A program made the position numbers and the translations under genes. A stretch of DNA of 64,000 nucleotides from Roseburia lenta (GTDB taxonomy: Bacteria > Bacillota > Clostridia > Lachnospirales > Lachnospiraceae), in the NCBI RefSeq assembly GCF_014287435.1, contig NZ_JACOPG010000001.1:434001-498000 (forward strand), in the 5' to 3' direction. This document shows, one piece after another, positions 36,547-47,004 of the stretch. How positions within the stretch are numbered: position 1 is the first letter of the stretch; each line of letters begins with the position of its first letter. Below the pieces are notes generated by a model. That model had not been told where the DNA came from, did no database searches, and saw only the letters and a list, made by a program, of their open reading frames with translations.

Positions 36547-38589
36547 TTATTCTTCTCTACCATGATCCTTAAGATCAAATCTCTTAACCAGTTCCTCCAA
36601 TGTAGCCGCCTGTGCTGCCAACTCCTGAGAAGTTGCTGATGTCTCCTCGGCAGATGCGGAATTGTCCTCAACGCCCTTGGAAATATCTTCAATGCCGACA
36701 CGGATCTGCTCCATGCTCTGGTTCTGTGCTTCGTTGTTCTCTGCACTCTTACCGATCATGCCATTGACTTCTTCGACGGCATCCAGTACATCCTGCATAG
36801 ACTGCACAACATTCTGTGCCAGACTGGAACCACGATCAATCTGCTGCAAGGAGATCTCGATCAGATCCCTGGTATTATTTGCAGCCTTAGAACTGTCATC
36901 CGCAAGAGATCCGATCTCAGATGCAACGACTGCAAAACCTTTGCCTGCCTCTCCGGCTCTGGCAGCCTCAATAGAAGCATTGAGTGCCAAAAGGTTGGTC
37001 TGGTCTGCAATATCTTCGATCGTCTTGATGATACTGACAACCTCATTGGATGTCTCCGTGATCTTGTTCATTGCCTCCATCATCTGATTCATCTGTTCTC
37101 TGCTATCCTGCATCATATGGGTAACACGGGATGTCTCTGTTGCAGACTTCTGCGCATCCTCGGTATTTTCCTCTACCTGCTGTGATACGGATTCGGTTGT
37201 TGCAACAAGTTCCTGCACAGATGCAGCCTGCGTCATAGCACCCTCTGCGATATTCTGTGCAGCCTTGGAAAGTTCATCCGCACCGATAGATACCTGCGTA
37301 GAACTGTCAATGATATCTTCGATCATCTGCTCAAAGGATCCTGAGATATGAAGCAGGGCGGTCTTAACCTTTGCAAACTCTCCTGCATAATCATACTTCA
37401 AGGTAAACTTCAACTTACCATCTGCCAGTCGATCCAATACCGAAGAAATCTCATCGATGTAATTGATATATTCTTTCAGACGATCTACTGTCTTTTGAAT
37501 AGAATCTGCAAGTTCCCCGATCTCATTTTCAGATGCGATATCAAGAGTCACATCCAGATTGCCTTCTGCCAGTTCCTGTGCCACATCATTCAAAGCAACG
37601 ATCGGCTTAGTCAACTGGGTTGCCAGATGACGGATCGTGATGATGATAACGACAATACCTGCAATGACAAGCAACAATACAATGATGATACAACGGATCA
37701 GACTTGCAAAATATTCACTTGCCGGTAAGCAGGAAATGGTCAGATAATCGGTCGAACCAATTCTTCCGACATAACCGTATTTGCTCTTTCCATCTGCGGA
37801 ATAATGTACGGAAGTATCTTTACCTCCCTCAACTGTCTGGATCAAGGTCTTGTCTACATTCAACTCGCTCAAACTCTTCTGCTGGTTGTCCGTGTTCGGA
37901 TGATAGATCACATTGCCTTCAGAAGTAACCAGAATAACAAATCCATTGTTTCCGATCTTGTATGCCGGTAAAAGTTCATCGATATGATCCAGTGCCACAT
38001 CCACCCCTGCAACACCGATGATATTTTGTCCGCTCTGGTCATATACCGGAGTAGCCGCACTCAGGATCACATTACCTGTGCTGGCATCTACATATGCATC
38101 CGTAAGGATGGTCTTTTCTTCTTCTACTGCCTTATACCATGCACGCTCTGTGATCTCAAAATCACTGCCACTGGTATAGCCGTCTGACTGTGTCAGAACA
38201 TTGGCATCAATATCGCCGACCCAGACTGCCTGAATGTTGTCACTGTCTGCTGCCGCGGTCTTTTTCATAGTATTGAATACGGTTGCATAACGCTCTGACT
38301 CTGTAATATTGGCTCCCGGTCCGGTCTCCTCCAATAAAGTCTGCACATCTGTGTTCAGTGCCATCTGTTCTGCGACCGTCGTGTATTCCTCAAAGAATAT
38401 CTCCAACTGGTATGCTGCTGCTTTGGATTGCATCTCCAGGTCGTTCTTCTGGGCACTCAGACTGATGTTGCCCACCATAAAGGTAACCACTGCCGCAACG
38501 ATAACAAATACGATGACTACCTTTGACAAGATACTGACCTGTATCTCCTCCGCGATTCCTCTTTTCCTCTGTTGTTTTTTCTTTTTCAT
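36547..38589 (-). CDS. Methyl-accepting chemotaxis protein with dCache sensor
   Basis: A 680-residue chemoreceptor: basic tail, membrane helix 1 (about 20-42), an extracellular dCache_1 domain, membrane helix 2 (about 285-308), HAMP (to about 365) and a signalling domain with the hairpin tip [20 protein letters not shown]. The sensor has a TERAWY stretch, then [10 protein letters not shown] and GVAGVDV, close to the Arg, Trp-Tyr, Tyr and Asp residues of amino-acid-binding dCache domains, so an amino acid ligand is possible. The start at 38589 begins [12 protein letters not shown] sigma-28-like element (TAAA at 38715-38718 and GCCGAAAA at 38690-38697, 17 apart instead of 15) lies upstream but is weak. 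No che or flagellar genes are near. Confidence 0.93.
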   Translation of the reverse strand: MKKKKQQRKRGIAEEIQVSILSKVVIVFVIVAAVVTFMVGNISLSAQKNDLEMQSKAAAYQLEIFFEEYTTVAEQMALNTDVQTLLEETGPGANITESERYATVFNTMKKTAAADSDNIQAVWVGDIDANVLTQSDGYTSGSDFEITERAWYKAVEEEKTILTDAYVDASTGNVILSAATPVYDQSGQNIIGVAGVDVALDHIDELLPAYKIGNNGFVILVTSEGNVIYHPNTDNQQKSLSELNVDKTLIQTVEGGKDTSVHYSADGKSKYGYVGRIGSTDYLTISCLPASEYFASLIRCIIIVLLLVIAGIVVIIITIRHLATQLTKPIVALNDVAQELAEGNLDVTLDIASENEIGELADSIQKTVDRLKEYINYIDEISSVLDRLADGKLKFTLKYDYAGEFAKVKTALLHISGSFEQMIEDIIDSSTQVSIGADELSKAAQNIAEGAMTQAASVQELVATTESVSQQVEENTEDAQKSATETSRVTHMMQDSREQMNQMMEAMNKITETSNEVVSIIKTIEDIADQTNLLALNASIEAARAGEAGKGFAVVASEIGSLADDSSKAANNTRDLIEISLQQIDRGSSLAQNVVQSMQDVLDAVEEVNGMIGKSAENNEAQNQSMEQIRVGIEDISKGVEDNSASAEETSATSQELAAQAATLEELVKRFDLKDHGREE

Positions 38590-38726
38590 AGGACTCCGTT
38601 CCTCCTTTACTTTTTCCATCATAGCACTTTTTCGACATATCACACAAGATTTTTCTGAAAATTATGCATAATTTCTGATTTTCTTTGCCTTTTCGGCAAA
38701 ATTGTCCTCACCATTTTACACAGGTC

Positions 38727-38760
38727 GAAAAAAGTCCCCTTGCAGAAATCTGCAAGAGGA
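38727..38760 (-). terminator. Intrinsic terminator after the GH1 gene
   Basis: On the minus strand CCTCTTGCAG and CTGCAAGGGG flank an ATTT loop, followed by ACTTTTTTC, 20 bases after the GH1 stop. Confidence 0.78.
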
Positions 38761-38779
38761 TTTTTCCTAATGGTATTAT

Positions 38780-40126
38780 TTATTTTGTTGCCATACTTCC
38801 AAGAAGATAAAGACTTTCTTTTGCGGTACGCTTCATATTGCTGCGGTCTACTGCGATCAGACCGAACTGCATAGAGAAACCTTTCTGCCACTCAAAGTTA
38901 TCCATGAGTGACCAGTGCATATAGCCCTTGAGTGGAATACCGTCTGCGATACACTCCTGAAGACCTGCCGTTGCTGTTTTGATATATTCCTGACGTCTGC
39001 TGTCGTCAGCGGTTGCCATACCATTTTCTGTGACAATGATGTCTCCCTTGAAATCTTTTGCAACGGCACGCACTACATTGGCGATCGCCTGTGGATAGAA
39101 CTCATATCCCATCTGGGTCAATTCCACGCCGTCCGGTGTATATTTGTTGCCCTCAGCATCAAAGCACTGTCTGGTGTAAGACTGTGCGCCAAAGAAATCA
39201 TCATCTGCAATATATGGAAGATAATGACGGAATTCTTCATCCCATTCTTTTGCTGCTGCATCTTCGCCGCCTGCTTCCGGCTGCATATCATGCAAAGATA
39301 AAGTGATACCGACCTTGATGTCCGGATATAATTCCTTGATGACCTTCTTGGCTGCCTGATGCGCCTTCATGACCAGAATATCCCCTTGTGGTGTGCACAT
39401 GGAAACAAAAGTATGGATGCCTCTTGGATCCTGCAAGCCAAATGCCTTTGCACATTCCATCATGCCCATCATCATGGTATTCATACCCTGTCCAAGGTTG
39501 AGTCCAACCTGCACATCGCCTTCCTTTGGTGCATCCTGCTTTGGAGCCTCAGCCATTTTCTTCATGGCATCTGCATTTGCTGCATCTTTTGCTCCGCCGC
39601 CCATGCTGCCCATGTACTTTTTCATGATGGCAGCCAACTGTAAGCGCATGTTTGCCTCGTTGATGGTGCAAATATAGTTAAGTTCGCTTCCCAGACGTTC
39701 TACGACATATTTTACATAATTCGCAAAGAGATCAACGACTTCTTCATTTTCCCAGCCGCCCATGGAAATGAGCCATGCCGGAGAAGTAAAGTGATGCATG
39801 GTCACGATCGGCTCGATGCCGTTTTCCTTGCAGCAGGCGATGACCTTGCGATAATGCTCGATCTCCTTGTCATCAAACTCGCCTTTCTTTGGCTCGATCC
39901 TTGCCCACTCGATGGAAAAACGATATGCCGTCAGCCCTGCTTCTGCCATCATCCTGATGTCTTCTTCATAGCGGTTGTAATGATCGACTGCATCGCCGGA
40001 TGGCTCGACGAACTGTGAATGTTCTACATTCTCCTGTACCCAGTAATCACTGTGAATATTGTTACCTTCTACCTGGTGTGCTGCGGTAGAAGCACCTACC
40101 ATAAATCCCTGTGGAAATTTACTCAT
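38780..40126 (-). CDS. Glycoside hydrolase family 1 beta-glucosidase-like protein
   Basis: A 448-residue GH1 barrel without signal peptide. The start FPQGFMVGASTAAHQVEG, the acid/base Glu in TINEAN (about residue 165) and the nucleophile Glu in VTENGMA (about 370) are present. The usual NEP triplet is NEA. Between TINEAN and the GIHTFVSM region lies a Met-, Gly- and Lys-rich insertion of about 70 residues not found in typical GH1. Whether it prefers phosphorylated glycosides is not clear from sequence. The start at 40126 (AAGGAGG) is used; an upstream ATG lies inside repeat copy D. Last hydrolase of the glycoside block. Confidence 0.9.
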   Translation of the reverse strand: MSKFPQGFMVGASTAAHQVEGNNIHSDYWVQENVEHSQFVEPSGDAVDHYNRYEEDIRMMAEAGLTAYRFSIEWARIEPKKGEFDDKEIEHYRKVIACCKENGIEPIVTMHHFTSPAWLISMGGWENEEVVDLFANYVKYVVERLGSELNYICTINEANMRLQLAAIMKKYMGSMGGGAKDAANADAMKKMAEAPKQDAPKEGDVQVGLNLGQGMNTMMMGMMECAKAFGLQDPRGIHTFVSMCTPQGDILVMKAHQAAKKVIKELYPDIKVGITLSLHDMQPEAGGEDAAAKEWDEEFRHYLPYIADDDFFGAQSYTRQCFDAEGNKYTPDGVELTQMGYEFYPQAIANVVRAVAKDFKGDIIVTENGMATADDSRRQEYIKTATAGLQECIADGIPLKGYMHWSLMDNFEWQKGFSMQFGLIAVDRSNMKRTAKESLYLLGSMATK

Positions 40127-40149
40127 TTTTTGTATCCTCCTTGTCTGGT

Positions 40150-40187
40150 AGGGACGTTCCTTTTGCCACATGGAGTGTCCCTTTTGG
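40150..40187 (+). repeat. Dispersed palindromic repeat, copy D
   Basis: AGGGACGTTCCTT, a TTGCCAC loop and ATGGAGTGTCCCTTTTGG. It sits between GH78 and GH1, just upstream of the GH1 ribosome site, the only copy lying directly before a gene start. Confidence 0.9.
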
Positions 40188-40215
40188 CTCTTTTATTCTG
40201 TCTACAGTATAACGT

Positions 40216-40253
40216 AAAAGAGCGAATTCCCACGATAGGAAATTCGCTTTTTT
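40216..40253. terminator. Hairpin between GH78 and GH1, terminator-like
   Basis: AGCGAATTCCC and GGAAATTCGCT form a stem flanked by A/T runs, 40 bases after the GH78 stop. The T run is stronger on the plus strand, so on the minus strand it may only weaken transcription into GH1. Confidence 0.6.
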
Positions 40254-40292
40254 GTTATTTTTTTAGATTGATTTTAAGTTTTTTTCCATAAA

Positions 40293-42878
40293 TCACAGAT
40301 CATATTCCCCAGCAGGAAGCGTCTGCGCCTTGCAGCCCGGCAGGCTCACCTCCGCCGTTGTATTGGGTGGAACAAGAATGTGATAGGCATACGTTCCATC
40401 CGCGTACTTTTTCCAAGAGCATCCCACCTTACCGTAGACGCTGTCATAAGTCATACCGGCATGACTGAAATGTCCGCCCGGCACAGGTGCGATCTTAAAA
40501 CGATTCTCTCCTGCCATCTTGATACCACACATCTCATCAAATACCCATTCACAGACAGCTCCCTTAGAATAATGATTCAAAGACGCAATACCGCCGCCTT
40601 TTCCATTATCTGAATTTGGACCCTCCCAGTCTTCCCAGATGGTCGTTGCACCTGCCTTTGGCATACAAAGCCATCCTGGTTTTTCTTCATTTTCCAACAA
40701 TCGATAGGCATATTCCGGATCTATCTCTGCCAGTACATATAAGATAAATGGAGTAGAAAGGAATCCTGTACCTACGCGCCAATGATAATTGTCCAACGCC
40801 TGAATCAACCGTTTTTTAGCAAATGCCGTACCTTTCTCATCTAACAGATCAAAATACAATGGTCGGACTAATCTTGCCTGCCGGTCCGTATCAAGTGAAA
40901 ACTCCGCTTGCTGCATTAATTTACGATATGTATTTTTGGCACCATCACGATATTCTGCATAAAGTGGAATATCTTCTGTATGGCCTAATACCTCGGCAAT
41001 CTCTACCATAATTCCCATGATATATGAAAGATATGCTGTTGCTTCTTCTGGACGTGACGTTGCAAAGTCCTTCCAACACATTTTATGCACATCTGATGGT
41101 TCTGCCCACTCACCATAATGCTGACCAAAATTATATAAATACTTTTTATCTGCCTTTGATAATCCCGTCTTTACTGAAATAAATGGCTCTGTTTTGCCTG
41201 TGCGGCTTATCATATATTTGGCATAACGACGCATTGGTTCATAATAGGTTTCAATTATGCGCTGATCCTCATATTTTTTCCACAAAAGATACGGAAGCAA
41301 CACTCCTGCATCAGACCAACCCACAGAACCATTCATTGGACGCATATAAGGATCCGTTCCACCTTCTGGTGCAATCTGTGGAAAATTACCATTTGCTTTC
41401 TGCCAATCACAAAGATCATTTTCATACTTTAAAGCAAATGGTGCATAATTAACCATGTAAGATGCTGTATTTACAAAAATCTGTGCATCGCCAGACCATC
41501 CGTGACGTTCTCTCGTCGGACAATCTGTAGGAATATCTGCTGAATTGTTTTTCAAAGACCAAAGTGTATTTTTCACAAATTGGTTCAGCAATTCATTTGA
41601 GGAGTCAAACGTAAATGTTGTCTCAAAATCAGAGTATACTGCGATTGCCTTGAAATCAGCCGGGTTTATTTCCATATCTGCTTCCACTTCAATATACTGA
41701 AAACCAAAGATTGCAAATGTGGTTTTGTAATCATTTTTTCCATCCTTACAGAAATACGTGATTTCCTGCAAAGGCGTTATCAGATTTTTTCTCGCGCACT
41801 GAATATTTTTCTGCGTAAACTCTCCATCTTTCATAAGCTCACCCATGCGAAGATAGATGCGTTGTCTCGCTTTCGCATTTACCGAAAAAGCTACAATACC
41901 TGCTATATTCTGTCCAAAATCGAGCACTGTTTTTCCAGATGGTGTCGTGATAAGCCTTGGATTCGAGAAAACTTCCTGTTCTTTCATGATAAAATTATCT
42001 GATGCTGTTGGAACAACAGGATGTTTTGTCACCTTCGCCTTTTTCCACTGGGCATGCAAAAAATCCTGCTTGGTGGCATCATAAATTTCACCATCTTTAT
42101 TATCAGCAAAACGAATTGGGCCATCATTTGTCCAGACAAAACGATCATCTGTGGCAACAACATCCATGCTGCCATCTTCGTAGGTAATCTCCAGCTGTGC
42201 CAGCAATTTCGTTTCAGAGCCATAATAATTCTTCATACCCCATGCCCCAACAGAACCACGATACCATCCATCTGCAAGCATAAAAGACAGTTCATTATCC
42301 CCTGTTGCAAGCAAAGACGTCACATCAACCGTCTGATACTGTACACGTTTTCTATAATCCGTAATTCCAGGCGCGAGAATACATTCGCCTATCTTTTTTC
42401 CATTGATTTTTCCCTCATAAACACCACAGGCACTCATGTATGCTCTGGCTTTTTTTATCTTTTTATCGCCTGTAACGCAAAATGATTTTTTGAAGCAATC
42501 CACCGGGTAACGTTCTTTTTTCTTCGGAACATAATCACCTGTAATCCATTTTGCCTTCCAGTCGCTTCCATGCAGTAGCCCTATTTCGAAATAGGCTTCT
42601 TCCGATGTCTCTGGGATATCATTATCGTCCCATATCGTCACACTCCAGATTACACGAGCACGACTTGTAAGATCATCTGCTCCCCACGGAATTAGATGCA
42701 TCTGCTCTGATGCAACCTTTCCGGAATCCCACAACAGATTGCCCAAATCATCTTTTGCAATGATTTGATACGCCGTTTGCTTTGTCCCCTGTTCAAATAT
42801 CCAGCTAAAACGTGGGCATACATAATCTATACCTATCGGATTCGTCATATATTCTACTCTTAAATTTGTCGCTTTCAT
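40293..42878 (-). CDS. Glycoside hydrolase family 78 alpha-L-rhamnosidase
   Basis: An 861-residue intracellular rhamnosidase (no signal peptide): N-terminal beta domains (about 1-320, with LRVEYMTNPIGID and AYMSACGVYEGKINGKKIG), an alpha/alpha barrel, and a C-terminal beta domain ending SLPGCKAQTLPAGEYDL. The acidic motif DCPTRERHGWSGDAQIF contains the catalytic acid region, and TTIWEDWEG and SLNHYSKGAVCEW are also conserved. It removes terminal rhamnose from flavonoid glycosides, saponins or pectin fragments. Base composition is more AT-rich than the flanking housekeeping genes. It lies 45 bases after the GH3 gene. Confidence 0.94.
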   Translation of the reverse strand: MKATNLRVEYMTNPIGIDYVCPRFSWIFEQGTKQTAYQIIAKDDLGNLLWDSGKVASEQMHLIPWGADDLTSRARVIWSVTIWDDNDIPETSEEAYFEIGLLHGSDWKAKWITGDYVPKKKERYPVDCFKKSFCVTGDKKIKKARAYMSACGVYEGKINGKKIGECILAPGITDYRKRVQYQTVDVTSLLATGDNELSFMLADGWYRGSVGAWGMKNYYGSETKLLAQLEITYEDGSMDVVATDDRFVWTNDGPIRFADNKDGEIYDATKQDFLHAQWKKAKVTKHPVVPTASDNFIMKEQEVFSNPRLITTPSGKTVLDFGQNIAGIVAFSVNAKARQRIYLRMGELMKDGEFTQKNIQCARKNLITPLQEITYFCKDGKNDYKTTFAIFGFQYIEVEADMEINPADFKAIAVYSDFETTFTFDSSNELLNQFVKNTLWSLKNNSADIPTDCPTRERHGWSGDAQIFVNTASYMVNYAPFALKYENDLCDWQKANGNFPQIAPEGGTDPYMRPMNGSVGWSDAGVLLPYLLWKKYEDQRIIETYYEPMRRYAKYMISRTGKTEPFISVKTGLSKADKKYLYNFGQHYGEWAEPSDVHKMCWKDFATSRPEEATAYLSYIMGIMVEIAEVLGHTEDIPLYAEYRDGAKNTYRKLMQQAEFSLDTDRQARLVRPLYFDLLDEKGTAFAKKRLIQALDNYHWRVGTGFLSTPFILYVLAEIDPEYAYRLLENEEKPGWLCMPKAGATTIWEDWEGPNSDNGKGGGIASLNHYSKGAVCEWVFDEMCGIKMAGENRFKIAPVPGGHFSHAGMTYDSVYGKVGCSWKKYADGTYAYHILVPPNTTAEVSLPGCKAQTLPAGEYDL

Positions 42879-42923
42879 ATTTTTCCTACCTTTGCCAAAA
42901 CTATGTCTACCTGTTTCCTATTT

Positions 42924-45338
42924 TCACTTAACAATGCCAATCAATTTACCAAGTCCACGGAAGACGTGCCCATTTGCCATATCCAGAAGTCCATAAAACA
43001 GACCTCCTTTCATATCAGAACTAATCATCATAGAACGCAGCGGACTTCCTACCGAAGATGAAAGCATCATTCGATAATCCGCCTCATTATCCTCTGTAAT
43101 CTTTCCACCCACGCCTTTTTTTATAACCATTGCAGACGCGTTATACATGAGTTTCATAACAAATGACTCATTTTTCATCTCCTCAACGGTATCTTCCATC
43201 GTAAATTCACCCTTATGATGCTGCTTACAGGTATAGGAATAACCTATCATTTTTTCAAACGTTGTCTGCTGTGGTTCTCCCACAAGAGTCTCGTACCAGG
43301 AATCTTTTTGCCACTTTGGACTCTTAAGTTCCATACCATCAACAGAAATCGTCTGCATCAATTCTATTTTTTGACTACTGCTACCAATCATGATGTTATA
43401 ACGACCCTTTGGCACATACCATCCTTCCGCTAAAACTTGTCCCGCATCCATTGCATCCATATATGTTTTTCCAAGATAAATCGCAAAACTGCGCTCATTC
43501 AACACAAACGCCACCTGTTTTGTCTGCCCCGGTTCCAAATCAATCTTCGCAAATGCTTTTAATTCTTTTGCCGGACGAAAGATCTCAGAATTTACTGCCG
43601 CAACATAGGTCTGTACGACTTCCTTTCCAGCAATATTTCCTGTATTGGTAACATCACAAATAACCTGATACATTCCATCTGCAAGTGGCTGCACCTGCAA
43701 ATGGTCATAAGAAAAGGTGGTATACGACAATCCGTAACCAAAAGGAAAACGGACTTTTACTTCAGCACTTTCATAATAACGATATCCTACATAAACACTT
43801 TCCTTATAAAGAGCATCCCTCTGGTTTGCATACTCTTTTGCAGAAATACAATCTTCGTACCGCATCGGCCAGGATTCTGCCAGTTTTCCACTCGGATTTA
43901 TTTTTCCATATAAGATATCTGCTATCGCTTCTGCTCCTGCCTGACCAGACAATCCTGCATATAAGATTCCTTTCACATTGTCTGCCCAAGGACACTCCAC
44001 TGCACTACCACACATCAATACCACAATGGTATTTGGATTTGCAGATGCAACTGCCTCAATCATGCGCACATGCCCTTCTGGCATTTTCATATCTTTGCGG
44101 TCAAATCCTTCCGATTCATAAACCTCTGTCAGTCCTGCAAAAACAATGGCAACATCTGCCGTATGTGCTACATGCTCTGCTTCCTTTAGCATTTCCTCAC
44201 TTGTATTTCCACGCTCATCACATCCCACTGCAAATGCCGTATGAGAAATCACATTCTTTGGCTGTGTCAATTTTGTAGGATTGATATGACTACTTCCTGC
44301 TCCCTGATAACGGATTTTTTCTGCCATCTTACCAACCAATGCAACCTTTGTTCCTTCTTGCAAAGGTAGGATGTTGTCCTTATTTTTCAAAAGTACAATA
44401 CCTTCTCCTGCCGCAGCTTTTGCCAGCTCATGATGTGCTTTCTGATCAAATGCCGCATCCTTTTGCAAACGCGCTGCACTTTGTAAAATCAAATCAATCA
44501 TGCGATCTACATTTTCATCAATGACAGCTTCCTCTAAAGCACCGGAACGAACTGCGTTTGCGACATCCGCTTCCATATAGTCACTTCCTCCAGGCATAGA
44601 CAAATCGCATCCCGCCTTAAATCCTTCGATGCGGTCATTCATAGCACCCCAATCTGTCACTACAATTCCCTGATGTCCCCATTCATCACGTAATACATCC
44701 GTCAACAGTTTCTTATGATCACTACAATGAATACCATTTAGTTTGTTATAAGCGCACATAACTGTCTTTGGTCTTCCCTCTTTGACAGCAATTTCAAATG
44801 CTGTGAGATAAATTTCACGCAATGTTCTCTCATCAATGACACTATCTGATGTAAAACGCTTTGTTTCCTGCGAATTTCCCGCAAAGTGTTTCAGCGATGT
44901 TGCAACACCTTTCTCTTCTGCACCGCGAATAAAATCTGCCGCCATTTTACCTGCCAAATATGGGTCTTCACTGATATATTCAAAATTACGTCCGCACAAT
45001 GGATTCCGCTTGATATTTACACCAGGACCTAAAACAATAGAAACCTGATAGGCAATGGCCTCCTCTGCGATTGCCTGTCCAATTTTATGCATCAATGCAA
45101 CATTCCATGAACTGCCCGTTGTCACTGCCGTTGGAAAGCAAGTGGCTGGTACAGACGCATTCACGCCTAACATATCTGCCTCCGCTTCCTGTTTACGAAG
45201 CCCATGTGGTCCATCGCTCATCATGATGGATGGAAGACCGTATTGTGGCATATCCTTTGTATGCCAGAAATCCTTACCACTGCAAAGCGCAATCTTGTCC
45301 TCTAGTGTCATTTTTTTGATGATATCCTGATGCTTCAT
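42924..45338 (-). CDS. Glycoside hydrolase family 3 beta-glucosidase
   Basis: An 804-residue, signal-less GH3 enzyme: an N-terminal barrel with the nucleophile Asp in GIVVTDWGAMNDR, the KHFAGNSQE and KRNPLCGRNFEYISEDP motifs, an alpha/beta sandwich domain (YQGAGSSHINP region), and a fibronectin-III-like domain (VTNTGNIAGKEVVQTYV). About 100 further residues after it (from roughly 700, KGEFTMEDTVEEMKNESF onward, with Met-rich helices) form an extension also seen in other Lachnospiraceae GH3 proteins. It cleaves beta-glucosides taken up by the adjacent symporter, and sits between GH78 and the transporter gene. Confidence 0.95.
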   Translation of the reverse strand: MKHQDIIKKMTLEDKIALCSGKDFWHTKDMPQYGLPSIMMSDGPHGLRKQEAEADMLGVNASVPATCFPTAVTTGSSWNVALMHKIGQAIAEEAIAYQVSIVLGPGVNIKRNPLCGRNFEYISEDPYLAGKMAADFIRGAEEKGVATSLKHFAGNSQETKRFTSDSVIDERTLREIYLTAFEIAVKEGRPKTVMCAYNKLNGIHCSDHKKLLTDVLRDEWGHQGIVVTDWGAMNDRIEGFKAGCDLSMPGGSDYMEADVANAVRSGALEEAVIDENVDRMIDLILQSAARLQKDAAFDQKAHHELAKAAAGEGIVLLKNKDNILPLQEGTKVALVGKMAEKIRYQGAGSSHINPTKLTQPKNVISHTAFAVGCDERGNTSEEMLKEAEHVAHTADVAIVFAGLTEVYESEGFDRKDMKMPEGHVRMIEAVASANPNTIVVLMCGSAVECPWADNVKGILYAGLSGQAGAEAIADILYGKINPSGKLAESWPMRYEDCISAKEYANQRDALYKESVYVGYRYYESAEVKVRFPFGYGLSYTTFSYDHLQVQPLADGMYQVICDVTNTGNIAGKEVVQTYVAAVNSEIFRPAKELKAFAKIDLEPGQTKQVAFVLNERSFAIYLGKTYMDAMDAGQVLAEGWYVPKGRYNIMIGSSSQKIELMQTISVDGMELKSPKWQKDSWYETLVGEPQQTTFEKMIGYSYTCKQHHKGEFTMEDTVEEMKNESFVMKLMYNASAMVIKKGVGGKITEDNEADYRMMLSSSVGSPLRSMMISSDMKGGLFYGLLDMANGHVFRGLGKLIGIVK

Positions 45339-45358
45339 ATTTTCTCCTTGTATCCCGT

Positions 45359-46831
45359 TTACTTATTTGCATTCTTCGCTTCTCTACGAGCTGCAATTTC
45401 TTCCTGTTTTTCCTGCAAGCCCTTTTCTACATTAACGAAAGACAGCAGAACAACCACAATAATAGAAGTTATTATTTCCAATCCTACAAAACAAAAAGTC
45501 AGCATATTCTTTACCGAATCAGCCTGCGTTGCTGCTACCGTCACGCCATCAACAAGGCTTGGTGCAACATATCCTGATGTTGACAACAACAAATTAAACA
45601 CACCTGTACAAACACCTGACATTGTCACTGTAATAATCGAATAAATAGACATTGCTGCACCATCCACACGGAATCCATTCTTCCATTCCAGATGATCGTA
45701 GGTATCTGCCATCAATGCCATAAATACATAAGCGCAAGGAAGTCCACCGATATTCTTTACAAACTGTCCAACAAGTACAATAACCATATTGGTTGGAGCC
45801 AGACAGCAAATTGCGCTTCCAATACCATATAAAACAAAACCTGCCATCGTCAGATTTCTCTTACCAAACTTTTTTGCCAATGGCCATACAGCAAAAATAC
45901 CGATTCCCATTGGGATACCGCCAATCACAGATACCATTGTCTGCGTAATTCCGTCATTGTAAGATCCCAATACATAATTGCAGTAGTACACAAGGGATAT
46001 GTTTTTCATCGTTGATCCAACGGTATATACAAGGAAATAAAATAATAAACAGAACATATAACGATCCGCAAACACGGCTCTCATTTGTTCCTTAAATGTG
46101 ACCGTACTTACTTCTTCATCCACAGCACTTTCTTCTGTAACACGTTCTTTTGTGTAGTAATATTCCAAAAGTGTTAATGGCAAAGCAAGAATCGACAAAA
46201 TAACTGCCATATGAATCCAGTTGCTCTTATCGACACCCAATCTTGGCAAAATCAGCATTGGAAAAATCAATGCTACAATGATTCCTGAAATCATAATGGT
46301 TGCAACATTGTTAAACACTGCCAAAACGCCACGTTGTTCTGAATTTCTTGTAGACAATGGAACCATCAGATTGTGACTCATATTGTAAATGGTAAATGCA
46401 AATGAATAAAAAAGGTTGTAAGAAAGCATTACCCAGATTACTTCTAATGTTTCATTGGATTCCGGAACGGTAAAAAGCAGAATTCCGGTAATTGGAAGCA
46501 GTACCCCTGCAAGAAGCAGATATGGTCTTGCTTTTCCTTGTTTCGTTTTTGTGTGGTCAATGATATATCCCATCAAAACGTTTGTGATGGCATCAATAAT
46601 CTTTGATAAAATCGGGAATACCATAAGAAACATTCCGCCCCACACAGTCGTCAGTTTCAATACATCCGTGTAGTATACATTCAGGTATGATGCCATAACT
46701 GCATTCAAAAGTAGTGCTCCTGCTGGTCCTATCAGATACCCCATCCATTTTTCTTTCTTTTCCATATCCGGTGATTTAATCCGGCTATTGCATGCACTCG
46801 CATCCATAAATTTTGCTCTAATTGTTTTCAT
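45359..46831 (-). CDS. GPH-family (MFS) glycoside-cation symporter
   Basis: A 490-residue, twelve-helix transporter of the glycoside-pentoside-hexuronide:cation family. Diagnostic are [14 protein letters not shown] at the first helix, the [27 protein letters not shown] loop with the conserved Asp and basic residues, and the [18 protein letters not shown] loop. It probably imports intact glycosides for the cytoplasmic GH3, GH78 and GH1 enzymes. First gene of the operon, divergent from the AraC regulator, with an AAGGAGA site. Confidence 0.93.
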   Translation of the reverse strand: MKTIRAKFMDASACNSRIKSPDMEKKEKWMGYLIGPAGALLLNAVMASYLNVYYTDVLKLTTVWGGMFLMVFPILSKIIDAITNVLMGYIIDHTKTKQGKARPYLLLAGVLLPITGILLFTVPESNETLEVIWVMLSYNLFYSFAFTIYNMSHNLMVPLSTRNSEQRGVLAVFNNVATIMISGIIVALIFPMLILPRLGVDKSNWIHMAVILSILALPLTLLEYYYTKERVTEESAVDEEVSTVTFKEQMRAVFADRYMFCLLFYFLVYTVGSTMKNISLVYYCNYVLGSYNDGITQTMVSVIGGIPMGIGIFAVWPLAKKFGKRNLTMAGFVLYGIGSAICCLAPTNMVIVLVGQFVKNIGGLPCAYVFMALMADTYDHLEWKNGFRVDGAAMSIYSIITVTMSGVCTGVFNLLLSTSGYVAPSLVDGVTVAATQADSVKNMLTFCFVGLEIITSIIVVVLLSFVNVEKGLQEKQEEIAARREAKNANK

Positions 46832-46869
46832 TCGTTCTTCTCCTTCATTAAAAAACCCTTGTTTTAAAA

Positions 46870-46902
46870 AATACCTATAGATTTTTTTATTCTATAGGTA
46901 TT
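46870..46902. promoter_or_regulatory. 12-bp-arm palindrome in the divergent glycoside promoter region
   Basis: AATACCTATAGA and TCTATAGGTATT flank eight A/T bases. On the minus strand the first arm overlaps a TATAAT (46900-46905) and the second is followed by TTTTTAAAAC, so it is either an operator at the transporter promoter or a hairpin at the very start of its mRNA. Confidence 0.6.
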
Positions 46903-46926
46903 ATATTCGTCCATATGCTATTTTTC

Positions 46927-46955
46927 TTGTAATTATGTATGATATTTTGTAAAAT
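46927..46955 (+). promoter_or_regulatory. Sigma-A-type promoter for the AraC regulator
   Basis: TTGTAA (46927-46932), a 17-base spacer and TAAAAT (46950-46955), 49 bases before the regulator start. Confidence 0.6.
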
Positions 46956-47004
46956 CATAAAGAGATTGCTACAGTTATATGTACATCTGTCATTGGAGGT
47001 TGTT

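Noticed and set aside
40126..40171. Extended GH1 N-terminus beginning MWQKERPY
   Set aside because: The same peptide appears when repeat copy E is translated (near 48336); it is repeat sequence, and the real ribosome site lies downstream of it.
43685..44278. 197-codon plus-strand open frame inside the GH3 gene
   Set aside because: Antisense shadow of a clear GH3 enzyme, His/Leu/Pro-rich, without a start signal.
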